Below, piece by piece: positions 56,450 to 64,000 of a stretch of DNA of 64,000 bases. Location of the stretch: NCBI RefSeq assembly GCF_006516965.1, contig NZ_VHLH01000005.1:108175-172174 (forward strand), written 5' to 3'. Under the pieces are notes generated by a model that saw only the letters and a program-made list of their open reading frames with translations, did no database searches and was not told where the DNA came from. The position numbers and the translations under genes are program-made. The stretch is from Pararhizobium mangrovi. Lineage in GTDB: Bacteria > Pseudomonadota > Alphaproteobacteria > Rhizobiales > Rhizobiaceae. Position 1 is the stretch's first letter, and the number at the start of each line of letters is the position of its first letter.

Positions 56450-57631
56450 TCACGGACGTTCGACGCACATGGCAACACCCATGCCGCCGCCGATGCAAAG
56501 CGTGGCGAGGCCCTTCTTCGCGCCGCGCCGCTTCATCTCGTAGAGCAGCGTGGTGAAGATGCGCGCGCCCGAAGCGCCGATCGGATGGCCGAGCGCGATG
56601 GCGCCGCCATTGACGTTGACGATCTCCGGATCCCAGCCGAGTTCCCTGTTGACTGCGCAGGCCTGCGCGGCGAAGGCCTCGTTCGCCTCGACGAGGTCGA
56701 GGTCGGAGGCCGACCAGCCGGCCTTTTCGAGCGCCTTGCGGGAGGCGGGAATAGGGCCGGTCCCCATGATCTTCGGATCGACGCCGGCCGTCGCCCACGA
56801 AACGATGCGCGCCAGCGGCTCGATGCCGCGGCGCGAAGCTTCCTCTTCGCGCATGATGACGGTCACCGCAGCACCGTCGTTGATGCCGGACGCGTTGCCG
56901 GCCGTCACCGTGCCCTCCTTGTCGAAGGCGGGGCGAAGCTTGGCCATGCCCTCGACCGTCGCGCCCGGGCGGATATGCTCGTCGTTCTCGACGACCGTGT
57001 CGCCCTTGCGTCCCTTGACGGTGAAGGGCACGATCTCGTCGGCGAAGCGGCCGTCGTTCTGCGCGGCTTCGGCCTTGTTCTGCGACTTGGTGGCGAAGGC
57101 GTCCTGCTCCTCGCGCGTCAACTGGAACTTCTGCGCGACGTTCTCGGCGGTATTGCCCATGTGGTAGCCGTTGAAGGCATCCCAGAGACCGTCCTTGATC
57201 ATCGTGTCGACCATCTTGAAGTCGCCCATCTTCACGCCGGAACGCAGATGTGCGCAATGCGGTGCGAGCGACATCGATTCCTGCCCGCCGGCGACGATGA
57301 TCTCCGCGTCGCCCATGGCGATCTGCTGCATGCCGAGCGCGACGGCGCGCAGGCCGGACCCGCAGACCTGGTTCAGCCCCCAGGCCGTCTTACTCTCGGG
57401 AACATTGGCGGCAATCGCCGCCTGGCGCGCCGGGTTCTGGCCTTGCCCGGCGGTAAGGATCTGGCCGAGAATGACCTCGTCGACGTCTTCGGCTGCGACG
57501 CCCGCGCGCTCGAGTGCGGCGGTGATGGTCGCCGCGCCGAGCTCGTGGGCCGGCACGCTCGCGAACGCGCCGTTGAAGGTGCCGATGGCCGTGCGCGCGG
57601 CACTGGCGATAACGACGGAAGGCATGGACAT
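56450..57631 (-). CDS. phaA: Acetyl-CoA C-acetyltransferase (beta-ketothiolase)
   Basis: The 393-residue thiolase condenses two acetyl-CoA to acetoacetyl-CoA. The acyl-carrying cysteine is C90 ([11 protein letters not shown]); the second cysteine and the histidine are in LCIGGGMG and [11 protein letters not shown]. It is the first gene of the phaAB pair and divergent from the repressor gene phaR. The ATG at 57631 has GGAGACG upstream; a second in-frame ATG is two codons later. Confidence 0.95.
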   Translation of the reverse strand: MSMPSVVIASAARTAIGTFNGAFASVPAHELGAATITAALERAGVAAEDVDEVILGQILTAGQGQNPARQAAIAANVPESKTAWGLNQVCGSGLRAVALGMQQIAMGDAEIIVAGGQESMSLAPHCAHLRSGVKMGDFKMVDTMIKDGLWDAFNGYHMGNTAENVAQKFQLTREEQDAFATKSQNKAEAAQNDGRFADEIVPFTVKGRKGDTVVENDEHIRPGATVEGMAKLRPAFDKEGTVTAGNASGINDGAAVTVIMREEEASRRGIEPLARIVSWATAGVDPKIMGTGPIPASRKALEKAGWSASDLDLVEANEAFAAQACAVNRELGWDPEIVNVNGGAIALGHPIGASGARIFTTLLYEMKRRGAKKGLATLCIGGGMGVAMCVERP

Positions 57632-58013
57632 GGACGTCTCCGATCCCGGTTCTGCGTGACCTGTTTAAGATGGATCGTGGCGCAGCCCACACGGCAAGTC
57701 AAACGCATGTTTTCGGCTCCGGCACCGCGGTCGTCAGCCAGCCGATCGAGCGTCGGTCGCGCTCGCTTCCATTCCCGTTCCAATTGAAGCGTCCGGTACG
57801 ACGACAGGCTGCCCGGACGGCGCGAAGCAAACCGCACCGGCCCGAACTTGCCTCGGCACAACGTTCTCCCGAGAACCAGATTTCCGGCAATCGTTCGTCG
57901 TCACTTACATATTTTGCTGCATTGCGGCAAAACGAAAGCGTTTGTCAGCGCCCGATCTTTTCGCCTAGTGTTCGCGCTACGGGAGAGTTCGGGAAGCGAC
58001 GGAGGTTCGCGAC
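57632..58013. other. Divergent promoter region phaA / phaR
   Basis: This 382-base gap must hold promoters for both directions. It is A/T-rich at 57895-57935, where an almost perfect 21-bp palindrome lies (listed separately). No other clear element was seen. Third-position bias is lost throughout, so it is non-coding. Confidence 0.5.
57912..57932 (+). promoter_or_regulatory. Candidate PhaR operator
   Basis: A 21-bp palindrome with arms TTTTGC and GCAAAA and the centre TGCATTGCG; 18 of 21 positions are symmetric. It lies 82 bases before the phaR start in the gap shared with phaA. PhaR proteins are known to bind TGC-rich symmetrical sites and to repress their own and granule-associated genes, so autoregulation is the simplest reading. 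Confidence 0.5.
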
Positions 58014-58667
58014 ATGGCGAAGAAGAACGACGGCAACACGGTCATCAAGAAATACGCGAACCGGCGGCTCTACAACACCGGGACGAGCAGCTACGTGACC
58101 CTCGACGACCTCGCCGTCATGGTGAAGAAGGGTGAGGACTTCGTCGTTCAGGACGCCAAGTCGGGCGAGGACATCACCCATGCGGTGCTCACCCAGATCA
58201 TCTTCGAGCAGGAATCCAAGACCGGCAACACGCTGCTTCCCGTTTCCTTCCTGCGCCAGCTCATCTCCTATTACGGCGACCAGATGCAGATGGTCGTGCC
58301 GAGCTATCTCGAACAGTCGATGGCCGCCTTCACCGCCCAGCAGGAACAGATGCGCGAGCAGCTGACGAAGGCGCTCGGCGACAATCCGATGGCCCGCAAC
58401 ATGCAACTGCCGATGCAGATGGCCGAGGAGCAGGTGCGCCGCAACACCGAAATGTTCTCGCAGGCGATGCGCATGTTCTCGCCCTTCTCGCTCGCCGGCG
58501 GAACGGGCACCGGTTCAGGCGGCGGAGCGAAGCCGGACGGCAGTAGTGCGCCATCCTCTTCCAGCGCGGCGACCAGAAGCGAGCGCGGTGCGGGTGCCGG
58601 CGATCTCGACGAGCTCAAGCAGCAACTTCGCGACCTCCAGAACCGCCTCGATTCGATGGGGCGGTAG
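58014..58667 (+). CDS. phaR: Polyhydroxyalkanoate synthesis repressor PhaR
   Basis: The 217-residue regulator has the PHB/PHA accumulation DNA-binding domain at the N-terminus (IKKYANRRLYNTGTSSYVTLDDLAVMVKKGEDF) followed by the PHB-granule-binding domain (about 70-110). The rest is a methionine- and glutamine-rich coiled-coil, a serine/glycine linker and a final helix. It senses granules: free PhaR represses, and polymer titrates it away. It is divergent from phaAB. Confidence 0.95.
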   Translation: MAKKNDGNTVIKKYANRRLYNTGTSSYVTLDDLAVMVKKGEDFVVQDAKSGEDITHAVLTQIIFEQESKTGNTLLPVSFLRQLISYYGDQMQMVVPSYLEQSMAAFTAQQEQMREQLTKALGDNPMARNMQLPMQMAEEQVRRNTEMFSQAMRMFSPFSLAGGTGTGSGGGAKPDGSSAPSSSSAATRSERGAGAGDLDELKQQLRDLQNRLDSMGR

Positions 58668-58676
58668 CCCTTTTTT
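58659..58676 (+). terminator. Short hairpin and U tract ending phaR
   Basis: GGGC-GGTA-GCCC followed directly by TTTTTT at 58671-58676. The stem is only 4 bp and overlaps the phaR stop codon, but the six-U tail makes it a plausible terminator before the convergent gamma-glutamyltransferase gene. Confidence 0.45.
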
Positions 58677-58682
58677 CCAAAA

Positions 58683-60269
58683 TCAGTAGCCGACGGCCTG
58701 CCCGTCCTTGCGCGGATCCGAACCGGCGGTGAAGAAGCCGCGTTCGCGATCGATCGCGATCATCTGGCCGCCGCCCCACGGCGAAGCGGCTTCGGCAACG
58801 CCGTGCCCCATCGCGCGCAGCCCCTGCGCGACGCCAGCGCTGACGCCGGCCTCGAGGCCGAGCGTGCCCTCGCCGTTCCAGAAGACGCGCGGATGATCGA
58901 GCGCTTCCTGCGGGTCCATGCCGTGGTCGAGAAGGTTCGAAAGAACGTGACCGTGGCCCATCGGCTGATAGGCGCCGCCCATGACGCCGAACGAGACCGC
59001 CGGCAGGCCGTCCTTCATGACCATGGCCGGAATGATGGTGTGCAGCGGACGCTTGCCCGACGCGATCGCGTTCGGGTGGCCGGTTTCTACCCGGAAGCAT
59101 GCGCCCCGGTTCTGCAGGACGACGCCGGACTCCGGCGTGACGATCTGCGAGCCGAAGGCGGCGAACACCGAGTTGATGAAGGAAACCGCCATGCCGTTCC
59201 CGTCGACGACCGTCAAATAGGTCGTGTCGGCGTTCGGGATCTCGGGCACGCGGATTTCCGGGTTGCGGCGTTCCGGATCGATCTGCGCGGCGAGTTCTTC
59301 GGCGTAGTCGCGCGAGATCAGGCGTTCGACCGACACCGTCATGTGATCGGGGTCGGCGAGCATGGCGTCGCGCACCGAATAGGCAAGGCGCGCGGCTTCC
59401 ACCTCATGGTGGTAGCGCTCCAGGCTGTCCGGCGCCATGCGCCGCGTGCCGAGCCGATCCAGAAGGTTGAAGAGGATGAGCGCGACCATGCCCTGCCCGC
59501 TCGGCGGCAGTTCGAGCACGCGGTAGCCCGCGTAGTCGACGCCGATCGGCTCGACCCAGTCGGCCGTCACCGCCGCCAGATCGTCCTTGGCGAGGAAGCC
59601 GCCCTTTTCCTGCACGGTTTCGGCGATCTCACGCGCGACCGCGCCTTCGTAAAAGCCCGCGGCGCCCTTCGCGGCGATCGTCGAAAGCGTCCCGGCGAGT
59701 GCGGGAAACCGCATGCGGTCGCCGGCCTTCGGTGCCGCGTCGTTTACGAGCAGATGGCGACGCGCACCGGCATCCCGCTTCAGCGTCTCGACCTCGTCCT
59801 GCCAGTCGTCCGCCACGCGCGGCGCAACGGCGAAGCCGTTTTCCGCATACCCGATCGCATCGGCGAAAAGCCGCACGAAATCGAGCTTTCCGAACCGCTG
59901 GTGCAACGTTTCCCACGCCTTCACCGCGCCCGGCACCGTGACCGCATGGGGCGAATGGTGCGGGATCGTGTCGAAGCCGTTGTCGGCGAACCAGCCCTCT
60001 TCGATCGCGCGTGCCGAACGGCCGGAACCGTTCAGCCCGTGGACCGTGCCGTCCGGCTGCGCGACGATCGCGAAGCAATCGCCGCCGATGCCCGTCATCT
60101 GCGGCTCGACCACCGCGAGCGTCGCCGAGGCGGCAAGTGCGGCGTCGACGGCATTGCCGCCTTCGCGCAGCACGGCAAGCGCGGTCGCACTCGCCAGCGG
60201 ATGCGAGGTGGCGGCAGCGCCGTTCTCGGCGATGACGGGCGAGCGACCGGGCAGATCGAAACGGCGCAT
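58683..60269 (-). CDS. ggt: Gamma-glutamyltransferase family protein
   Basis: This 528-residue N-terminal nucleophile hydrolase should cleave itself into large and small chains before the catalytic threonine in NADTTYLTVVD, near residue 350. Other family marks are the early ATSHPLASATALAVLREGGNAVDAA and MTGIGGDCF, and the late GGAYQPMGHGHVLSNLLDHGMDPQEALDHPR. It cleaves gamma-glutamyl bonds such as in glutathione. No signal peptide is visible from ATG 60269 (GAGGAA upstream), unlike the periplasmic E. coli enzyme, so it may be a cytoplasmic relative with a different substrate. Confidence 0.92.
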   Translation of the reverse strand: MRRFDLPGRSPVIAENGAAATSHPLASATALAVLREGGNAVDAALAASATLAVVEPQMTGIGGDCFAIVAQPDGTVHGLNGSGRSARAIEEGWFADNGFDTIPHHSPHAVTVPGAVKAWETLHQRFGKLDFVRLFADAIGYAENGFAVAPRVADDWQDEVETLKRDAGARRHLLVNDAAPKAGDRMRFPALAGTLSTIAAKGAAGFYEGAVAREIAETVQEKGGFLAKDDLAAVTADWVEPIGVDYAGYRVLELPPSGQGMVALILFNLLDRLGTRRMAPDSLERYHHEVEAARLAYSVRDAMLADPDHMTVSVERLISRDYAEELAAQIDPERRNPEIRVPEIPNADTTYLTVVDGNGMAVSFINSVFAAFGSQIVTPESGVVLQNRGACFRVETGHPNAIASGKRPLHTIIPAMVMKDGLPAVSFGVMGGAYQPMGHGHVLSNLLDHGMDPQEALDHPRVFWNGEGTLGLEAGVSAGVAQGLRAMGHGVAEAASPWGGGQMIAIDRERGFFTAGSDPRKDGQAVGY

Positions 60270-60397
60270 GGCATTCCTCGACGACAGGGATGGAGCGAGC
60301 GGGTCGACGGCAATCGAGACAGGCAAGGGTGGATCGCCGCGCGCAATCCCATATGTGCATACAGGCAAGCCAACCGCGACGCAAAGAAAGGCAAGCG

Positions 60398-60829
60398 ATG
60401 AGGGAAATTACGCTGAACCGGGCCAACCGCATCATCAACGCGGCATTCGCCGAAGGCAAGAAGCGCGAGCTGAAGCCGCTCGCCGTGGTGGTGCTCGACG
60501 CCGGCGGCCACGTGAAGGCGGTGCAGCGCCAGGACGGCGCGTCGATGCTGCGTTTCGAAGTGGCCTCGGGCAAGGCCTACGGCGCGCTGGCACTCGGCGT
60601 CGGCTCGCGATGGCTGCACAACCAGGCGGCCGAGAGACCGCACTTCCTGGAAGGGCTTTCCGGCGTGTCCGGCGACCGGGTCGTGCCGGTGCCGGGCGGC
60701 GTTCTCGTGCGTGACGGGCGCGGTGCGCTCCTTGGCGCCGTCGGCATTTCCGGCGACAGCTCCGACAACGACGAGGCCTGCGCCATCGCCGGGATCGAGG
60801 TCGCGGGCTTTACGCCACAGGCCGAATGA
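60398..60829 (+). CDS. GlcG/HbpS-family heme-binding-like protein
   Basis: The 143-residue protein has the compact fold of the GlcG/HbpS family (LKPLAVVVLDAGGHVKAVQRQDGASMLRFEVASGKAYGALALG; then VPGGVLVRDGRGALLGAVGISG and a final DNDEACAIAGI). Some members bind heme; others are of unknown role beside dehydrogenases. ATG 60398 has GAAAGG upstream. Its last two codons and stop form the first unit of a tandem repeat that continues past the gene. Confidence 0.87.
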   Translation: MREITLNRANRIINAAFAEGKKRELKPLAVVVLDAGGHVKAVQRQDGASMLRFEVASGKAYGALALGVGSRWLHNQAAERPHFLEGLSGVSGDRVVPVPGGVLVRDGRGALLGAVGISGDSSDNDEACAIAGIEVAGFTPQAE

Positions 60830-60972
60830 GCGGCCTTACGTATCAGGCCGAATAAGCGGCCTTACGCGTCAAGCCGAATGAACGGCGAGATTGACAAGCC
60901 GACCAGGCGGCAGACGCAAAACGCCGATCAGGCGGCAAACGCAAGACGCCGATCAGGCGGCAGACGCGAAAA
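60821..60972. repeat. Six-unit 25/26-bp tandem repeat over the 3' end of the GlcG-like gene
   Basis: Six head-to-tail units, each beginning GCCGA and carrying CGGC about ten bases on: 60821-60846, 60847-60872, 60873-60897, 60898-60922, 60923-60947 and 60948-60972. Units 1-2 share GCCGAATRAGCGGCCTTACG; units 4-6 share GCCGAYCAGGCGGCARACGC; unit 3 is a hybrid. Unit 1 contains the gene's stop codon, and units 2 and 3 repeat an Ala-Glu-stop in the same arrangement. Confidence 0.9.
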
Positions 60973-60996
60973 GGCCGGCGCACGGGCGCCGGCCTT
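60967..60996 (-). terminator. Terminator of rpmF
   Basis: AAGGCCGGCGC (60971-60981) pairs perfectly with GCGCCGGCCTT (60986-60996) around a 4-base loop. On the minus strand the stem runs into TTTTCG, a proper intrinsic terminator 30 bases after the rpmF stop. It directly abuts the tandem repeat. Confidence 0.8.
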
Positions 60997-61025
60997 CGAT
61001 CAACGCGGCGAAGAGCGGAACGCTC

Positions 61026-61211
61026 TTACGCGGATTCCTTCGGCGTCAGAACCTGCCGGCCGCGATACATGCCCGTCTTCAGGTCGATGTGGTGCGGGCG
61101 ACGGTACTCGCCGGAATCCTTGTCCTCGATGTAGGACGGCGCCTTCAGCGCATCGGCCGAACGGCGCATGCCCCGCTTGGACGGGCTCGTCTTTCGCTTC
61201 GGTACAGCCAT
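61026..61211 (-). CDS. rpmF: Large ribosomal subunit protein bL32
   Basis: The 61-residue basic protein begins [18 protein letters not shown], the standard bL32 start, and ends with the alphaproteobacterial form [15 protein letters not shown]. There are no zinc-binding cysteines, which is usual for this group. It is read on its own, with a terminator just downstream; mtgA is two genes upstream, as in many Rhizobiales. Confidence 0.97.
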   Translation of the reverse strand: MAVPKRKTSPSKRGMRRSADALKAPSYIEDKDSGEYRRPHHIDLKTGMYRGRQVLTPKESA

Positions 61212-61386
61212 CGTGTTTCAACTCCGCTCGAAAATGGATCGCGTCCGCCGGGCCGCGATCGGCGCCGGGTGCCACGCGCGGCAATGCCGGAAATCGCGCG
61301 CTCTATAGCCGCTGAAAGGCCGTTTGGCCAGTGCCCGATCGCATTTTTTGCGACAAGGCGACGGTTCGCGCCGACGCAACGCGGTT

Positions 61387-62037
61387 TCACGCCTCGTCGG
61401 CGGCGACCGTCCACGGTTCCTCGCGGGCGGCTTCCTCCCATGCCTTCCAGGCCGGCAGCGCCTTGATGGTTTCCATATAGCCTCGCGCTGTCTCGTCCTC
61501 GCTGAGGCGGTACACCTCGAAGCGATTGACGACCGGCGCGTACATGGCATCGGCCACACCGAACAAGGGGCCGAACAGGAACGGACCACCCGACCGCTCG
61601 AGCAGCGTCTTCCATATCGTCTCGACGCGTGCGACGTCCGCCTTCAGCGCATCGCTCATCGTCACCGCGCTCGGCTCGCGGCGCATGTTCATCGGGCAGT
61701 TGGCGCGCAGGGTCGCAAATCCGGCCGCCATCTCGGCCGACACGCACCGGGCGAGCGAGCGGCTTTCCAGATCCTCCGGCCAGAACCGCATCTCGGGAAA
61801 GTAGTCGGCGAGATGTTCGAGGATCGCCAGCGATTCCCAGACCGTCGCGCCGCTGTGGTCGAGCACCGGCACCTTGCCGGTCGGCGAGAACTCCCGGAAC
61901 TTCGGATTGCCGCCGTCGTCGTCGAAGGGAACGAGCACCTCCTCGAAGGGCAGTTCCTTCACCGTCATCGCGATCCACGGGCGGAACGACCACGAGGAAT
62001 AGGTCTTGTTGGCGATGTAAAGCGTCATTGCACTCAT
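61387..62037 (-). CDS. Glutathione S-transferase family protein
   Basis: The 216-residue protein has a thioredoxin-fold N-terminal half (LYIANKTYSSWSFRPWIAM, with cis-proline in GKVPVLDHSG and glutamate-serine in TVWESLAILEHLADYFP) and a helical C-terminal half. The SSWS region recalls the serine of zeta/plant-like GST classes. ATG 62037 has GGAGG 8 bases upstream. Substrate is unknown. It lies between mtgA and rpmF on the same strand. Confidence 0.9.
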   Translation of the reverse strand: MSAMTLYIANKTYSSWSFRPWIAMTVKELPFEEVLVPFDDDGGNPKFREFSPTGKVPVLDHSGATVWESLAILEHLADYFPEMRFWPEDLESRSLARCVSAEMAAGFATLRANCPMNMRREPSAVTMSDALKADVARVETIWKTLLERSGGPFLFGPLFGVADAMYAPVVNRFEVYRLSEDETARGYMETIKALPAWKAWEEAAREEPWTVAADEA

Positions 62038-62123
62038 GGCGTGCCTCCTCGCGGGTCAACGTCTCGGGCGCGACCATACCCTCCTTCACCAGCCGTGCGA
62101 AGGCAATGGCGGCGCCAGTTCGA

Positions 62124-62828
62124 TCACGGATAGAGACAGGTGATGTAGGCGCCGGACTGGCGTGCGCGCGTTTCGATCGTGCGGGCAAGGCGTTGCAGCA
62201 TCCGCGAGGGATGCGCCGGATCGCGGCCCGGCGGGTTCGGCAGGGTGACGGCGAGCAGCGCGGCCTGCCGGCGGGTCAGATGCGCGGCGTCGGTGCCGAA
62301 ATAGTGCCGTGCGGCCGCCTCGACGCCGTAGAGGTGCGGCGCGAACTCGGCGATATTGAGATAGATTTCCATCAGCCGCCGCTTCGACCATACGGCATCG
62401 GAATAAAGCGCGAGCGGAATTTCCAGCCCCTTGCGCACGTAGGAATGGCTCGGCCAAAGGAACAGGTTCTTCGCCGTCTGCATGGGAATGGTGCTGGCGC
62501 CACGGTTCGTTGCCCCGTCCATGGTGCCGTCGATCACCGTATCGAGCGCCTTCCAGTCGACGCCTTCATGGGCGCAGAAACGCCCGTCCTCCGACATCAT
62601 CACCGACTGGACCAGCACCGGCGCGATACGCTCGAAGGCGACCCAGTCGCGCGTGTAGCCGGTGCCGGTCGCAAGATCCGAAAGCATCAGCGTCGAGACC
62701 GGATGGACGGACGGACGGGCATAGAGGAAGACGAGGCCGTAAGGGGCGACGAGCACGACCAGCACGATCGCGAACGCCGCACCGATCAGCCGTTTCGGCA
62801 TGCGTGCCAAACGCCTGGCTCTGCTCAT
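62124..62828 (-). CDS. mtgA: Monofunctional peptidoglycan glycosyltransferase
   Basis: This 234-residue GT51 enzyme polymerises glycan strands from lipid II. One N-terminal membrane segment (about 12-35) anchors it, with the catalytic domain in the periplasm. Catalytic glutamates are in SVMMSEDGRFCAHEGVDW and in RRLMEIYLNIAEF; GASTIPMQTAKNLFLWP is the family motif. ATG 62828 is chosen because the basic MSRARRLARMPKRL precedes the anchor. Confidence 0.94.
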   Translation of the reverse strand: MSRARRLARMPKRLIGAAFAIVLVVLVAPYGLVFLYARPSVHPVSTLMLSDLATGTGYTRDWVAFERIAPVLVQSVMMSEDGRFCAHEGVDWKALDTVIDGTMDGATNRGASTIPMQTAKNLFLWPSHSYVRKGLEIPLALYSDAVWSKRRLMEIYLNIAEFAPHLYGVEAAARHYFGTDAAHLTRRQAALLAVTLPNPPGRDPAHPSRMLQRLARTIETRARQSGAYITCLYP

Positions 62829-63002
62829 GCCTCGTTCGAAGCCGGGTTGCGACGCATGATGGCGACCCGTCTCCCCTGTCCCCGTGACCCTATGGCCTGT
62901 CCTCTTAAAGGGTTTCACTTCCACACGAAAGCGCCGGACGGCAACGCCCTTGCGTCGATGTGGCGATTGCCGCTTGCGGACGCGCATGTCATGTAGCCGT
63001 CG

Positions 63003-63914
63003 ATGACCGATAACGCTGCAGACATAACGGACCGTATCGCCTCGACCGCTGCCGAAGTCGGCGACCGCCTCGCCGAACTGCTCGCCGACCGGCGTGGCGA
63101 AACGGAAGGCGCGCCGACGCATCTGATGGCGGCGATCCGCCATGGCGCCCTGAACGGCGGCAAGCGGATTCGCCCCTTTCTCGTTCTCGAAACCGCGCGC
63201 CTCTTCCGGGCCGACCGCGAAGCGGCCATGCGCGTGGCGCTCGCGCTCGAATGCGTGCACTGCTATTCGCTGGTGCACGACGACCTGCCGGCGATGGACG
63301 ACGACACGCTGCGCCGCGGCCAGCCGACCGTGCACGTGGCCCATGGCGAAGCGCAGGCGATCCTTGCCGGCGACGGGCTGCAGACGCTCGCCTTCGAGAT
63401 CGTCGCGAACGCGCGGACCCGACTGCCTGCCGAGGTCAAGGTCGCGCTCGTCGCGGCACTCGCCCACGCGGCGGGACCGGCCGGCATGGCCGGCGGACAG
63501 GCACTCGACCTTGCGAGCGAGCACGAGACCCGCGACGAGGCCGCCATCCTGCGCCTTCAGGGCATGAAGACCGGCGCGCTGCTGACCTTCGCCTGCGAGG
63601 CCGGCGCGATCATCGCCGGAACGGGCGAAGACGACCGGGAACGCATGGCCGCATTCGGCCGGACCATCGGCATCGCCTTCCAGCTCGCCGACGATTTGCT
63701 CGACGTCACGGCCGACACCAAGGCCATGGGCAAGGCGACGGGCAAGGACGCAGGCCGGGGCAAGGCGACCCTCGTCGGCCTCAACGGAACGGGCTGGGCG
63801 CGCAAGCGGCTGGACGCACTCGTCGACGAGGCGACGACCCTTCTCGCGCCGTACGGTGCACGTGGCGAGACGCTGGCCGAGACCGCGCGGTTCGTCGCCG
63901 ACCGGCGGAACTAG
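63003..63914 (+). CDS. ispA: Polyprenyl diphosphate synthase (farnesyl diphosphate synthase type)
   Basis: The 303-residue enzyme adds isopentenyl units to allylic diphosphates. First aspartate-rich motif is DDLPAMDDD, with alanine in the chain-length region typical of short-chain (C10-C15) synthases; the second is DDLLDVTAD; substrate lysine and arginine lie in GGKRIRPFL. xseB and dxs, often beside ispA, are not in view because an insertion sequence adjoins its stop codon. The reading frame is complete: the element inserted exactly at the TAG. Confidence 0.93.
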   Translation: MTDNAADITDRIASTAAEVGDRLAELLADRRGETEGAPTHLMAAIRHGALNGGKRIRPFLVLETARLFRADREAAMRVALALECVHCYSLVHDDLPAMDDDTLRRGQPTVHVAHGEAQAILAGDGLQTLAFEIVANARTRLPAEVKVALVAALAHAAGPAGMAGGQALDLASEHETRDEAAILRLQGMKTGALLTFACEAGAIIAGTGEDDRERMAAFGRTIGIAFQLADDLLDVTADTKAMGKATGKDAGRGKATLVGLNGTGWARKRLDALVDEATTLLAPYGARGETLAETARFVADRRN

Positions 63915-64000
63915 ATGTGGAGCCTCAACAGGTTGTCCTGATCGAGACCGAGGCGGCTGATGGGCACGGTGTCGTTTATCCCGCCATGGGGACGGTGCCA
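63911..64000 (-). CDS. IS481-family transposase, C-terminal end only
   Basis: The minus strand from the window edge encodes 29 residues and a TAG. They read WHRPHGGI ... PISRLGL ... NLLRLHI, the characteristic C-terminus of IS481-type transposases (the RPH motif follows the last DDE glutamate). The coding sequence continues outside the window. Its stop codon, TAG at 63913-63911, lies outside the element and is supplied by the CTAG target, which on the other strand is the ispA stop. Confidence 0.85.
   Translation of the reverse strand, partial: WHRPHGGINDTVPISRLGLDQDNLLRLHI
63916..64000 (-). mobile_element. IS481-family insertion sequence, one end
   Basis: The element appears to start at 63916 with TGTGGAGCCTCAACAGGTTG. 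The flanking ACTAGA (63910-63915) fits the NCTAGN target that IS481 of Bordetella duplicates on insertion. The other end and the second copy of the 6-bp duplication are beyond the window. Confidence 0.75.

Overview
The window is a gene-dense, high-GC chromosomal stretch from an alphaproteobacterium, most probably of the Hyphomicrobiales (Rhizobiales). The evidence is the gene set: a C4-pathway 5-aminolevulinate synthase (hemA), a degenerate RibBA, phaA/phaB with the repressor phaR, the cluster CarD - 7Fe ferredoxin - S4 protein - SUV3-like helicase next to a second-type heat-shock sigma factor (rpoH2), a bacteriophytochrome with an HWE-family kinase, and two promoters of the EcfG general-stress type. 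I cannot name the genus from sequence alone. No rRNA, tRNA or CRISPR array was seen.

Layout. 0.1-5.4 kb: KDPG aldolase, a phage-type muramidase, tRNA hydroxylase TrhO, a luciferase-like flavin enzyme and a GH1 beta-glucosidase. 5.7-12.4 kb: gltX and lysS, a membrane-anchored unknown, a coupled sugar kinase/transaldolase pair, and RibBA. 12.6-15.8 kb: heme oxygenase overlapping a bacteriophytochrome that also carries a C-terminal receiver, so chromophore supply and photoreceptor are one unit. 15.8-19.7 kb: a four-gene osmoprotectant ABC importer in the osmF-yehYXW order. 20-25.2 kb: a TorF-type porin, dxr, and SoxR divergent from an MFS pump, with a textbook SoxR box in a 19-bp-spaced promoter. 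25.4-30.9 kb: hemA downstream of a coxS-coxL-coxM cluster whose active-site motif is form II, so CO oxidation should not be assumed.

31-35.7 kb holds a sugar importer in which the ATPase and permease are one polypeptide, with a xylose-type binding protein and an aldose 1-epimerase. 36-40.3 kb: acetyltransferase, otsB and otsA (otsA behind a perfect EcfG-type promoter), and an MFS exporter. 40.4-46.5 kb: Uup and thiamine pyrophosphokinase on one strand, and a TPP riboswitch followed by thiBPQ on the other. 46.7-55.1 kb: lipoprotein M48 protease, rpoH2, carD, fdxA, S4 protein, helicase. 55.1-58.7 kb: a non-coding stretch with two 73-bp dyad repeats, then phaB-phaA divergent from phaR. 58.7-63.9 kb: gamma-glutamyltransferase, GlcG-like protein, a six-unit tandem repeat, rpmF, a glutathione transferase, mtgA and ispA. 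The window ends inside an IS481-family element inserted exactly at the ispA stop codon.

The unusual items are mostly in the non-coding DNA (three separate families of local repeats, operator-like palindromes, stress promoters) plus the ATPase-permease fusion and the form II cox cluster. All functional assignments are by motif and family resemblance read by eye; no database search was run.
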